Source of the DNA: Pseudomonadota bacterium
Lineage (GTDB): Bacteria; Pseudomonadota; Alphaproteobacteria; Azospirillales; Azospirillaceae
Direction: 5' to 3'
Assembly: GCA_023411035.1 (NCBI GenBank)
Contig: JAEYPE010000242.1
Location: 1 to 26,525, forward strand
DNA: 26,525 nt
The notes under the pieces were generated by a model. The model was not told the DNA's origin and made no database searches. It saw only the letters and a program-made list of their open reading frames with translations. Shown here piece by piece: positions 16,424-23,691 of this stretch. A program made the position numbers and the translations under genes. The stretch's first letter is position 1. Each line of letters opens with the position of its first letter.

Positions 16424-17872
16424 TCACAAGCCGGCGATCCACAGATCCAGCAGGTCGGCCTGGAGCTTGCGGGCGCGGGCCAGCCAGGCGCGGGCCTCCG
16501 CCGGGATCTCGGCGATGCGGCGGTCCATGTCGCGGTCCATGGCGGCGCGCAGCGATTCGTCGGTGACGAAGAAGGCGAAGCCCAATGTCCGCCCGTTCGC
16601 GGTGGTCAGCGTGCCGGCCAGCGCCTTCGCGTAGGCCAGCGTGCCCGATTTGGCCCGCACGCCGGACGGCAGGGCCTTGCCCTCGTCCTCGCCGGGCAGA
16701 AGGGCCAGCACCGCCGGTCCGGCGCCGCGCATCAGCGCCATGGTCTGGGCGGGGGTGATCCGCGACGCCGCGCTGAGGCCCGAATGGTTGACCAGCCGCA
16801 GCCCCGTCCAGTCGGTGCGCGGGGCCGCCAGCATGGCCGGCGCGGTCAGCACCGCCGCCGACCGGGGCAGCGTTTCCACCGCCGGGTCCAGCCGCCGGGC
16901 GGCGGCCAGCCCGATCAGCTCCGCCGACAGGTTGTTGGAGAAGCGCAGAACCTGCCGGGCCAGAAGCTCCAGCGGTTCGCTGCGGTGCAGGGCGGCCAGC
17001 GTGGCGGCGGGCGGCACCGCGCCGGGCGCCGGGGCGGGCAGTTCGATCCCCGTCTCCGCGGCCAAACGGCGGAAGACATGCGCCGCCGCCAGTCCGGGTC
17101 GGGTGACCGGAAGCCACAGGCTGGCCGCCATGCCCGTCTGCGGGGCGAAGCGCCAGCGCTCCCCCTCCGGTTCGCCGTTCGCCGCGCTGAGCGGGGTGAA
17201 GGCCGCACCCGTCCCGGCGGCGAGCTGCACCGTCACGCTGTCCAGCGGCACCCGCCCCGCGTCGGACACCGACCACGCGCTGACCCGCACCGGCTGCCCC
17301 GCGGCGGGGCGCGTCCAGTCGAACCGGAAGCGGTTGAAATTCAGCGACAGCGCCCCGACACCGGTGTTGTAGCCGGCGGTCCAGGGCTGTCCGGCGTCGA
17401 TCTCCGGCATCTCCGGCAGGGCCGAGGTGTCGTAGAGGAATCGCCCGGTCACCCGCGCGATCCCCATGGCGCCGAGGTCCCGCAACAACGCCATCAGACC
17501 TTCCGTGGACAGCGACGGGTCGCCGCCGCCCTTCAGGATCAGGTCGCCGTCCAGGACGCCGCCCTCCAGCCGCCCGGTGACGTGCAGCGTCGTCTCGAAC
17601 CGGTGTTCCGGCCCCAGCACCGCCAGGGCGGCGGCCATGGCCGGCAGCTTGGCGACGGAGGCCGGGACGAAGGGCTTGGCGGGTTGCCGTTGGGCCAGAA
17701 CGGCGCCGCTGTCCGGATCGAACAGCACATAGCCGACGTCGTCGGGGGAAAAGCCGTTGCGGGCGATCGCCTCACGGTCGTCGGGGCCGCTGGCGCCGTA
17801 GGGGGACGCGCAGACCGACACCGCGGACAGGCAGACCAGCAGGAACAGGAAGGAAAAAGCCGGAAGCCGCAT
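16424..17872 (-). CDS. dacB: D-alanyl-D-alanine carboxypeptidase/endopeptidase (PBP4-type, DacB)
   Basis: 482 residues from ATG 17872, with a signal peptide (RLPAFSFLFLLVCLSAVSVCA) directing it to the periplasm. It trims terminal D-Ala from peptidoglycan stem peptides and cuts cross-links. The three serine-peptidase motifs are present: SVAK (nucleophile Ser72, Lys75), SNN (in RFSNNLSAEL) and KSG (in RAKSGTLAYA, where KTG is more common). The large insert between SxxK and SxN, with GDLILKGGGDPSLS and the GALSLNFNRF strand, is characteristic of PBP4 domains II/III. The upstream in-frame Met at 17899 would mask the signal, so it is not used. It is divergent from the FHA-protein gene. Confidence 0.92.
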   Translation of the reverse strand: MRLPAFSFLFLLVCLSAVSVCASPYGASGPDDREAIARNGFSPDDVGYVLFDPDSGAVLAQRQPAKPFVPASVAKLPAMAAALAVLGPEHRFETTLHVTGRLEGGVLDGDLILKGGGDPSLSTEGLMALLRDLGAMGIARVTGRFLYDTSALPEMPEIDAGQPWTAGYNTGVGALSLNFNRFRFDWTRPAAGQPVRVSAWSVSDAGRVPLDSVTVQLAAGTGAAFTPLSAANGEPEGERWRFAPQTGMAASLWLPVTRPGLAAAHVFRRLAAETGIELPAPAPGAVPPAATLAALHRSEPLELLARQVLRFSNNLSAELIGLAAARRLDPAVETLPRSAAVLTAPAMLAAPRTDWTGLRLVNHSGLSAASRITPAQTMALMRGAGPAVLALLPGEDEGKALPSGVRAKSGTLAYAKALAGTLTTANGRTLGFAFFVTDESLRAAMDRDMDRRIAEIPAEARAWLARARKLQADLLDLWIAGL

Positions 17873-18015
17873 GGCACGCACTCTAACGCAAAGTGCCATC
17901 CCGCGCCTGCGTCAATCCGGGGGCGGTCAAGGAATCTTGCTGCGCGTGAAATTCGCTTCCCGTACCATGAAGACACGAAACGACGCCATACCCTTGGGAA
18001 AGAGTTGCCAAACCC

Positions 18016-19887
18016 ATGATGTCGCGGCGCCGGAATGCCACATTCGAAGTGGTTGTCGAGCAGGGCGGCAAACCCAACATCGACGGCGTTTTTCCCGACG
18101 AGGCCGCGGCGCGGGAACGTGCGGCCTACCTGCTTCGTCTTGCAAAATTTCCGGTGGTCCGGATTCTGAAGGTGAATCAGGCGGGCAGGGAAGAGGTCAT
18201 CTTCCAGAAATCGACCGCCGGTGGCGAAAAGCCCACCACTGTTTCCCACATCGACGAGGCCGACGTCGGCCCCGCCACCCTCTGCACCCACGCGCTTCAG
18301 CTTTTTTCCTACGAAAGCCGGATTCTGCTGCTGCGCCTGCTGCGCGGCTATTGGGACGATCAGGCGGTGATCCCCGCCGAACAGCTCCACCGCTACTACC
18401 CGTTGCGCTATTTCGAGCGGGAGGCACTGCTGTTCAATCCGGCGGTCAGCCGGCTCGCCACCCTTCAGGCGCCGCTGTTGGGGATCAAGCCCTCCGAACG
18501 GCACGACCAGATCCTGCGGATGTTCGCCACCCTGAAGGAACTGGCGCAGGCGTCGGACACGCTGGCCCCCTTCGACACGGCGCTGGCCCGCGGCGGGGTG
18601 GGCGACCTGCTGTCCGCGGCGCAGGAGCGGGCGCCGGAGGAGCGGGACCGGCTGGTCACCCACGCCTTCGGCGCCGTGCTGGAGCCCTGCCGCGACTGGC
18701 CCGGCAAGGTCAAGGCGCTGCTTCGCTTCCACCGGGAGGACGAGGAGGAGGCGAACCGTCGCCTGCTCGACCAGATCCTGGCGGAAACCGTGGACGGGCG
18801 GGAACCGGTGCGCGCGCTGATCGGCTACGCGCCCGACCTGGGGGCGGCGCTGCAAAGCCTGGTGGCGGCGGTGCACGGCGACCTGGACGACCGGCTGCCC
18901 TTCACGGATGAACTCCTGGCCCTGTCCAACGCGCTGGGCGGCGGCGGGTTCGACGAGACGCGCAACGCGCTGCTGCGGCGCATCCAGGGCGGTCTGGCCG
19001 GGCTGACCCCGCTGACCCGCACCGGCGATTCCGCGGAAGGCAAGGCGTTCGGCGTCATCGTGGACCGGCTGATCAATTTCGACGGCTTCCTCGGCGGGGC
19101 CGGCATGGCGGAGGCGCTGACCCGGCGCGCCAAGATGGTGTGGGGCTCCGGCGGGGAGGATGCGCCCTTCGACACGGCGGTGCAGCGGCTGGCCTCCCGC
19201 CTGCCGACGCCGGCCCAGCGCATCGGCTATCTGCTGGACCTCGCCACCAGCCCCTTCGGGCGGCACAAGCTCAGCGTCCTGATCCGGCAGGTGGCCGAGG
19301 AGTTCGATAGCATCACCTCGGCCAGCGAACTGGCCGCTCCCGGCGTCCGTGCGGAGGAGGTGCGCGACGGCCTGGGCCGCCGCCTGCGCGCCGCCGGCAT
19401 TCCGCGGGCGCTGGCCGAGGGGCTGATCGCCAAGATCGCCTCGATCCCGGACGGCGAGCGGTCGCTCGGCGTGCCTTTGCTGGCCGCTCCGGACGGGAGC
19501 GCCGTGACGCGGGTGACCAGGGAAACCGTTCTGATCGACGCGGCCAAGGCGGTGGCGGACCGGCTGGTGCTGTCCTGGCGCGGCCAGACCGAGACGATTG
19601 CGGAGGATGGAGCGCGGTTCGTCATCGGGCGGTCGTCGCAATGCCAGCTCGTATTGGACATCGCGTCGGCCTCGCGCCGGCACGCGGCGGTGTCTTGTCA
19701 GGACGGCGTGTTCGTGGTGGAGGACCTCAGCCGCAACGGCACCCGCATCGCCGTGCCGGGGGCGGAGCCGCGGCTGCTGACGCCGGGCGAACCGGTGGCT
19801 TTGCCGCCGCGGGGCGAGATCGTGATCGGCTCCACGGAACTGGGGGAGGAACCGGTGCGCATCGCCTGGGAAGTCGTCAGGCGCTGA
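18016..19887 (+). CDS. Large protein with C-terminal FHA domain, otherwise unrecognised
   Basis: 623 residues; no signal peptide or membrane helix. Residues 5-68 look like a small alpha/beta domain (FEVVVEQGGKPNIDG... VVRILKV). Residues about 85-510 are mostly helical, Leu/Arg-rich and without a motif I know. Residues 530-610 are an FHA domain, which binds phosphothreonine peptides: FVIGRSSQCQLVLD (conserved Gly-Arg), SASRRHAAV (SxxH) and DLSRNGTRI (NG). All three FHA signatures are intact. It probably reads out a Ser/Thr kinase signal, but neither kinase nor phosphatase is nearby. The start MM at 18016/18019 is ambiguous and the ribosome-binding site is weak. The 3' end overlaps the convergent phosphopantetheinyl transferase gene by 11 bp. 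Confidence 0.85.
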   Translation: MMSRRRNATFEVVVEQGGKPNIDGVFPDEAAARERAAYLLRLAKFPVVRILKVNQAGREEVIFQKSTAGGEKPTTVSHIDEADVGPATLCTHALQLFSYESRILLLRLLRGYWDDQAVIPAEQLHRYYPLRYFEREALLFNPAVSRLATLQAPLLGIKPSERHDQILRMFATLKELAQASDTLAPFDTALARGGVGDLLSAAQERAPEERDRLVTHAFGAVLEPCRDWPGKVKALLRFHREDEEEANRRLLDQILAETVDGREPVRALIGYAPDLGAALQSLVAAVHGDLDDRLPFTDELLALSNALGGGGFDETRNALLRRIQGGLAGLTPLTRTGDSAEGKAFGVIVDRLINFDGFLGGAGMAEALTRRAKMVWGSGGEDAPFDTAVQRLASRLPTPAQRIGYLLDLATSPFGRHKLSVLIRQVAEEFDSITSASELAAPGVRAEEVRDGLGRRLRAAGIPRALAEGLIAKIASIPDGERSLGVPLLAAPDGSAVTRVTRETVLIDAAKAVADRLVLSWRGQTETIAEDGARFVIGRSSQCQLVLDIASASRRHAAVSCQDGVFVVEDLSRNGTRIAVPGAEPRLLTPGEPVALPPRGEIVIGSTELGEEPVRIAWEVVRR

Positions 19888-20602
19888 ACGCCTCCGCCAC
19901 CGGGCGCAGCACGGGACGCCAGCCGTCGCCGCGCACCGCCAGCGCCGCCACCAATCCCGGCGCCGGGCGCAGATCGAACAGCGACCAGTCCGCCGCGCGT
20001 CCGGCCTCCAGCGCGCCGTCCAGGCTCAGCAGTCGGGCGGGGCGGCCCGGCGCCAGTTCCACCGCGAAACGGTCCAGCGGCATCGACAGGCCCTGGCCGG
20101 TCGCCTTGATGAAGGCTTCCTTGCGGGTCCAGCCGTTGAGGAACGCCTCGTCCCGCTGGGCGTCGGGCAGGGCGGCGAAGGCGGCGCGCTCCTCCGGGGC
20201 GAAGAACCGCTCGGCGATCCCGGCGGCGTCCGGCACGCGGCGCAGCCGTTCGATGTCGACGCCAAGCTCCGCATCCCCGCCGGGGGGCCCGCCGGGGGCG
20301 ATCGCGATCAGCACGTCGTCCTTGCAGTCGGCGAGGTTGAAGGCCGGTCCGCCCGGCAGGAAGGGCTTGCCCATCGGCCCGTAGGCGAAGGCCGGAGTCG
20401 CCGGGTCGCAGCCCAGCGCCCGCCCCAGAAGATGGCGCAGCAGCCCCCGCCGCAGCACGCAGCGGCTGCGAAGCTCCTCCGTCGCGAAGCGGGCGGCCCG
20501 CGCCGTCTCGTCGGGGGAGAGCAGGGTGCGGAACGCCTCCAGCCGGTGCGCCAGCCCGCGCAGGTCGGCATACCAGACCTGAATTTCTCCGGTTTCCCGC
20601 AT
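19877..20602 (-). CDS. 4'-phosphopantetheinyl transferase, Sfp type
   Basis: 241 residues from ATG 20602 (gggga about 6 bp upstream). It transfers phosphopantetheine from CoA to a carrier-protein serine. Diagnostic residues are GVDIER (Asp116, Glu118, magnesium binding) and WTRKEAFIKATGQGL (Trp158, Lys161-Glu162, Lys166). The usual FNLSHS block, where His contacts CoA phosphate, reads FNLADCKDD here, which is unusual and could affect CoA binding. The size and two-subdomain layout match Sfp rather than AcpS. No NRPS, PKS or carrier protein is near, so the target is elsewhere. It is divergent from purC. Confidence 0.9.
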   Translation of the reverse strand: MRETGEIQVWYADLRGLAHRLEAFRTLLSPDETARAARFATEELRSRCVLRRGLLRHLLGRALGCDPATPAFAYGPMGKPFLPGGPAFNLADCKDDVLIAIAPGGPPGGDAELGVDIERLRRVPDAAGIAERFFAPEERAAFAALPDAQRDEAFLNGWTRKEAFIKATGQGLSMPLDRFAVELAPGRPARLLSLDGALEAGRAADWSLFDLRPAPGLVAALAVRGDGWRPVLRPVAEAFSA

Positions 20603-20698
20603 CGAACGTCCCCATTCACCGAATTCGGGACTATAACCGCGCTGGCCCCGCGCGGCGATTGCGCTATCATGCGCCTCCCTTTTGCCGGATCTGGAACC

Positions 20699-21682
20699 AT
20701 GGTCGACACCGCTCTGCTTGCTCCGCATCTGTCCAACGTCGTCAAGGACGCCGCCATCCCCGAACTGCCCAACCATTACCGGGGCAAGGTGCGCGAGAAC
20801 TACGACCTTCCCGACGGGCGGCGCGTCATCATCGCCACCGACCGGCTGTCGGCCTTCGACATCATCCTGAACGCCATCCCCTTCAAGGGGCAGGTGCTGA
20901 CCCAGATCGCCCGCTATTGGTTCGAGGCGACGAAGGATCTTTGCCCCAACCACGTCCTGGAATATCCGGACCCCAACGTGGTGGTCGCCAAGCGGCTGAC
21001 CATCATGCCGGTGGAGATCGTGGTCCGCGACTATCTGGCCGGCACCACCGGCACCTCGCTGTGGACGATGTACAAGAAGGGCCGGCGCGAGATGTACGGC
21101 CATGTCTTCCCGGACGGCCTGCGCGAGAACCAGAAGCTGCCGGAAACCATCATCACCCCGACCACCAAGGCCTTCGACGCCGGCCATGACGAGGAGCTGA
21201 CCGCCGCCCAGATCGTGGAGCGCGGGCTGCTGACCCAGGCCCAGTGGGACGAGGTGACGGAGAAGGCGCTGGCCCTGTTCGCCCGCGGGCGCGAGATCGC
21301 GGCTCAGCGCGGTCTGATCCTGGTGGACACCAAGTACGAGTTCGGTTTCGACGAGGCCGGCAACATCATCCTGGCCGACGAGATCCACACGCCGGACAGC
21401 AGCCGCTACTGGTTCGCCGCCAGCTATCCGGAGCGGTACGAGGCCGGGCAGCGTCCGGAGAGCTTCGACAAGGACTTCGTGCGGAGCTGGGTGACCCAGC
21501 GCTGCGACCCCTACAAGGACGCGATCCCGGAAATCCCCGCGGAGATCGTTCTGGAGGCCGCGCGCATCTACATCGAGGCGTTCGAGACCATCACCGGCCA
21601 GACCTTCCAGGTCCCGGCGGAGGTTACGCCGGCGGTGGAGCGCATCCGGGCCAATCTGGCGCCGTATTTCGCGAAGCCGTGA
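20699..21682 (+). CDS. purC: Phosphoribosylaminoimidazole-succinocarboxamide synthase (SAICAR synthase)
   Basis: 327 residues from ATG 20699. It joins CAIR with aspartate using ATP in de novo purine synthesis. Family blocks seen are YRGKVRENYDL (nucleotide loop), ATDRLSAFD, the RLTIMPVEIVVRDYLAGT strand, TPTTKA, and LVDTKYEFG followed by LADEIHTPDSSRYW. At 327 residues it belongs to the longer SAICAR synthase class, about 80 residues more than the Bacillus/E. coli type, with the extra part mainly in the C-terminal half (WVTQRCDPYKDAIPEIPAEIV). An upstream Met at 20669 is possible but would place non-conserved residues before the domain. The stop overlaps the next start as TGATG. Confidence 0.96.
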   Translation: MVDTALLAPHLSNVVKDAAIPELPNHYRGKVRENYDLPDGRRVIIATDRLSAFDIILNAIPFKGQVLTQIARYWFEATKDLCPNHVLEYPDPNVVVAKRLTIMPVEIVVRDYLAGTTGTSLWTMYKKGRREMYGHVFPDGLRENQKLPETIITPTTKAFDAGHDEELTAAQIVERGLLTQAQWDEVTEKALALFARGREIAAQRGLILVDTKYEFGFDEAGNIILADEIHTPDSSRYWFAASYPERYEAGQRPESFDKDFVRSWVTQRCDPYKDAIPEIPAEIVLEAARIYIEAFETITGQTFQVPAEVTPAVERIRANLAPYFAKP

Positions 21683-22626
21683 TGAAGATCGCCATCCTCG
21701 ACGACTACCAGAACGTCGCGCGCGATCTGGCGGAATGGCATCGCCTGCCCAATGGCAGCGCGCTGACGGTCTTCGAACGCCCGATCCCGGCGGCGGAGGT
21801 GGCGGCGACGCTCGCCCCCTACAGTGTTCTGGTGATCATGCGGGAACGCGCGCCGTTCCCCGCGTCGCTGATCGAATCGCTGCCGAACCTGCGGCTCCTC
21901 GTCACCACCGGGGCGCGCAACAACGCCATCGACCTGGACGCCTGCAAGGCCCGCGGCATCGCCGTCTGCGGAACCGGCATGGTCGGCACCCCGACGGTGG
22001 AGCTGACCTGGGGCCTGATCCTGGCGCTGGCGAAGCGCATCCCGCAGGAGGAGCGCAGCCTGCGCGGCGGGCGCTGGCAGACCGGCCTGACCCAGGGGCT
22101 GGCCGGCAAGCGCCTGGGCCTCGTCGGGCTGGGCAAGCTGGGCGCACAGGTGGCGCGGGTCGGCCAGGCCTTCGGGATGGAGGTCGCGGCCTGGAGCCCC
22201 AACCTGACCGACGAGCGGGCGGAAGCGGCGGGCGCGGTCCGGCTGGACAAGCGCGACCTGTTCGCGACCTCCGACGTCGTCAGCGTCCATCTGGTGCTGA
22301 GCGAGCGGACGCGCGGCGTCATCGGGGTGGACGACATCGACGCGATGAAGCCCTCCGCCTTCTTCGTGAACACGTCGCGCGCCGGTCTGGTGGACGAGGA
22401 CGCGCTGCTGGCGGCGCTGCACGAACACCGCATCGCGGGCGCCGGGCTGGACGTTTTCCCTGTCGAGCCGCTGCCGGCGGGAAGCCCCTGGCTGGAGGCC
22501 CCGAACACGGTTCTGACCCCGCATCTGGGCTACGTCACCCGCGAGAACTACGAGGTCTTCTACCGCGACGCGCTGGACGACATCCTCGCGTGGCACGCGG
22601 GCGAGCCGGTGCGGATGCTCGCCTAG
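21682..22626 (+). CDS. D-2-hydroxyacid dehydrogenase family protein
   Basis: 314 residues. NAD(P)-dependent oxidoreductase of the D-isomer-specific 2-hydroxyacid family, which interconverts a 2-hydroxy and a 2-keto acid; the substrate cannot be read from sequence. The Rossmann motif GLGKLG is at 149-154. The catalytic set is Arg in NTSRAGLVDE, Glu in FPVEPLP and His in LTPHLGY. The N-terminal MKIAILDDYQNVA start and GTPTVELTWGLILAL helix are typical of the subgroup close to phosphoglycerate dehydrogenase-like enzymes. TGATG overlap with purC implies translational coupling, although no metabolic link is obvious. A strong hairpin follows the stop by 15 bp. Confidence 0.92.
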   Translation: MKIAILDDYQNVARDLAEWHRLPNGSALTVFERPIPAAEVAATLAPYSVLVIMRERAPFPASLIESLPNLRLLVTTGARNNAIDLDACKARGIAVCGTGMVGTPTVELTWGLILALAKRIPQEERSLRGGRWQTGLTQGLAGKRLGLVGLGKLGAQVARVGQAFGMEVAAWSPNLTDERAEAAGAVRLDKRDLFATSDVVSVHLVLSERTRGVIGVDDIDAMKPSAFFVNTSRAGLVDEDALLAALHEHRIAGAGLDVFPVEPLPAGSPWLEAPNTVLTPHLGYVTRENYEVFYRDALDDILAWHAGEPVRMLA

Positions 22627-22640
22627 GACGGGACGGTTCC

Positions 22641-22668
22641 GCCCTTTCCCGATGGTGTGGGAGAGGGC
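22641..22668 (+). terminator. Hairpin after the dehydrogenase gene
   Basis: gccctttccc (22641-22650), loop gatggtgt, gggagagggc (22659-22668) pair over 10 bp with one G-U. It begins 15 bp after the stop codon. No U-run follows, so it is either a GC-rich terminator of the kind common in high-GC bacteria or a dispersed hairpin repeat. Its ccctctccc/gggagaggg arms resemble the stem at 1854-1870. Confidence 0.5.
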
Positions 22669-22683
22669 GTCTCGCACGGCCCC

Positions 22684-22708
22684 ACGCCCGTGAAAATTTT
22701 CCGGGCGT
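22684..22708. repeat. 25-bp near-perfect palindrome
   Basis: acgcccg (22684-22690) and cgggcgt (22702-22708) flank gaaaattttc, itself an exact palindrome, with only one unpaired t at 22691. It lies 16 bp after the hairpin at 22641-22668. It could be a protein-binding operator for the downstream gene or the second part of a bidirectional terminator. Confidence 0.55.
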
Positions 22709-23096
22709 CTCCGCCATGCCCGGATCGGCTGGCCTTGCGGGCTGGGACTGAATTCATCCCCGATCCGCCTTCCGTCCTTTTCCCTTCATAGGGATTATGT
22801 CTGCGGCCAAGACGTAGATGGAACGGGGTCCCGCCACTTGCGGGGGGCGACTCCATTCCCAAAATGCGTGTTGGACCTGTTGCAAGGGCGGATATGAACG
22901 AGGTTTGTTGCGATGCGCGGGCCGTTTCGGGGCAGCGTATCCGTAGGGTGAGTCGGCCATCGGTCGCAGCGACGATTGGCGCTGTGGACAATGTGTGTCG
23001 AAATTGATTGGAAGTCTGTCGGTTCACGGCCATCCCGGCACGGAACCCGTTCTTCCGGGACAGGAGACGGAAGGTTCGCCACCCATGGAGACAGGA

Positions 23097-23591
23097 ATGA
23101 GCATCTCGGACCTCTTGTCTGCACACAACGTCATTCTCGATGCAGAGCCAGCCAACAAGGAAACCCTGCTTCAACTCCTGGCCGCCGAGGCGGCCGGTCG
23201 CATCGGGATTCCCAAGGAGGACATTCTAAAGGCCCTGCAGGCTCGGGAACACATCGGCTCCACGGCGCTGGGCAAGGGGGTGGCACTTCCCCACTCGGAA
23301 CTCCGCGGGACCGAGATCCCGCTGGTGCTGTTCGCACGGCTCGGCCGTCCCATCGATTTCGACGCCCGTGACGACGAGCCCGTCGATCTCGTCTTCGTCG
23401 TGCTTTGGCCGATGGCGACCCGCAAGGGGTTGCTGCCCGTCATGGGGGAAATCTGCAAGGCCCTGCGCGAGCCGCAGTCCCTGCGCCGGCTCCGTCAGGC
23501 GGAGACGCCCGACGCCGTGGTCCAGATCGTCCGGCAGGCGCTTCCTCTCGACGCCGGCCAGGGCCAGGAGCCTGACGAGGACGATTTCTGA
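23097..23591 (+). CDS. ptsN: PtsN-like EIIA(Ntr) regulatory phosphotransferase protein
   Basis: 164 residues from ATG 23097, with gagacagga directly upstream; ATG 23085 is a weaker alternative. EIIA domain of the nitrogen PTS, which takes phosphate from NPr and acts as a regulator, often of potassium transport. The phospho-acceptor is His66 in STALGKGVALPHSE, preceded by the LQAREHIGST signature. The C-terminus is acidic (QGQEPDEDDF). The usual rpoN/hpf neighbours are absent, so this may be a second copy dedicated to the adjacent Mrp-type antiporter operon, which begins 100 bp downstream on the same strand. Confidence 0.9.
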   Translation: MSISDLLSAHNVILDAEPANKETLLQLLAAEAAGRIGIPKEDILKALQAREHIGSTALGKGVALPHSELRGTEIPLVLFARLGRPIDFDARDDEPVDLVFVVLWPMATRKGLLPVMGEICKALREPQSLRRLRQAETPDAVVQIVRQALPLDAGQGQEPDEDDF

Positions 23592-23661
23592 ACGGCGCGG
23601 CGGGGGACCTCCGCCATTCCTATATTCGTCATGCCGACCGCTCTCAGCATTTTGGCCCCCG

Positions 23662-23691
23662 GATTGCCAGAGACCCCGATTGCAAGAGACC
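23662..23691 (+). repeat. Short direct repeat just before mrpA
   Basis: gattgccagagacc (23662-23675) and gattgcaagagacc (23678-23691) match at 13 of 14 positions with a 16-bp period. The second copy ends at the base before the mrpA ATG and supplies its weak aagaga ribosome-binding element, so the first copy looks like a duplicated translation-initiation region. Confidence 0.6.

Larger units (their letters stand above)
22627..23096. other. 470-bp intergenic region with hairpins, no gene found
   Basis: Besides two inverted repeats listed separately, the region has mixed composition with several AT-rich patches (22690s, 22790s, 22860s, 22990s), unlike the coding DNA around it. Short open frames on both strands lack ribosome-binding sites or recognisable protein features. 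It probably holds the terminator of the purC pair and the promoter and leader of the PtsN-like gene. A long leader of this size could hide a small RNA, but nothing specific supports one. Confidence 0.5.

Noticed and set aside
15746..18019. 757-codon plus-strand frame through cheD and dacB
   Set aside because: It is opposite two well-supported genes, has low-complexity composition and no ribosome-binding site. The same applies to the long minus-strand frame at 17539-19683.
19877..21388. Phosphopantetheinyl transferase extended to a 503-residue protein
   Set aside because: The extra 260 codons lie antisense to purC; ATG 20602 with gggga upstream gives the normal family length.
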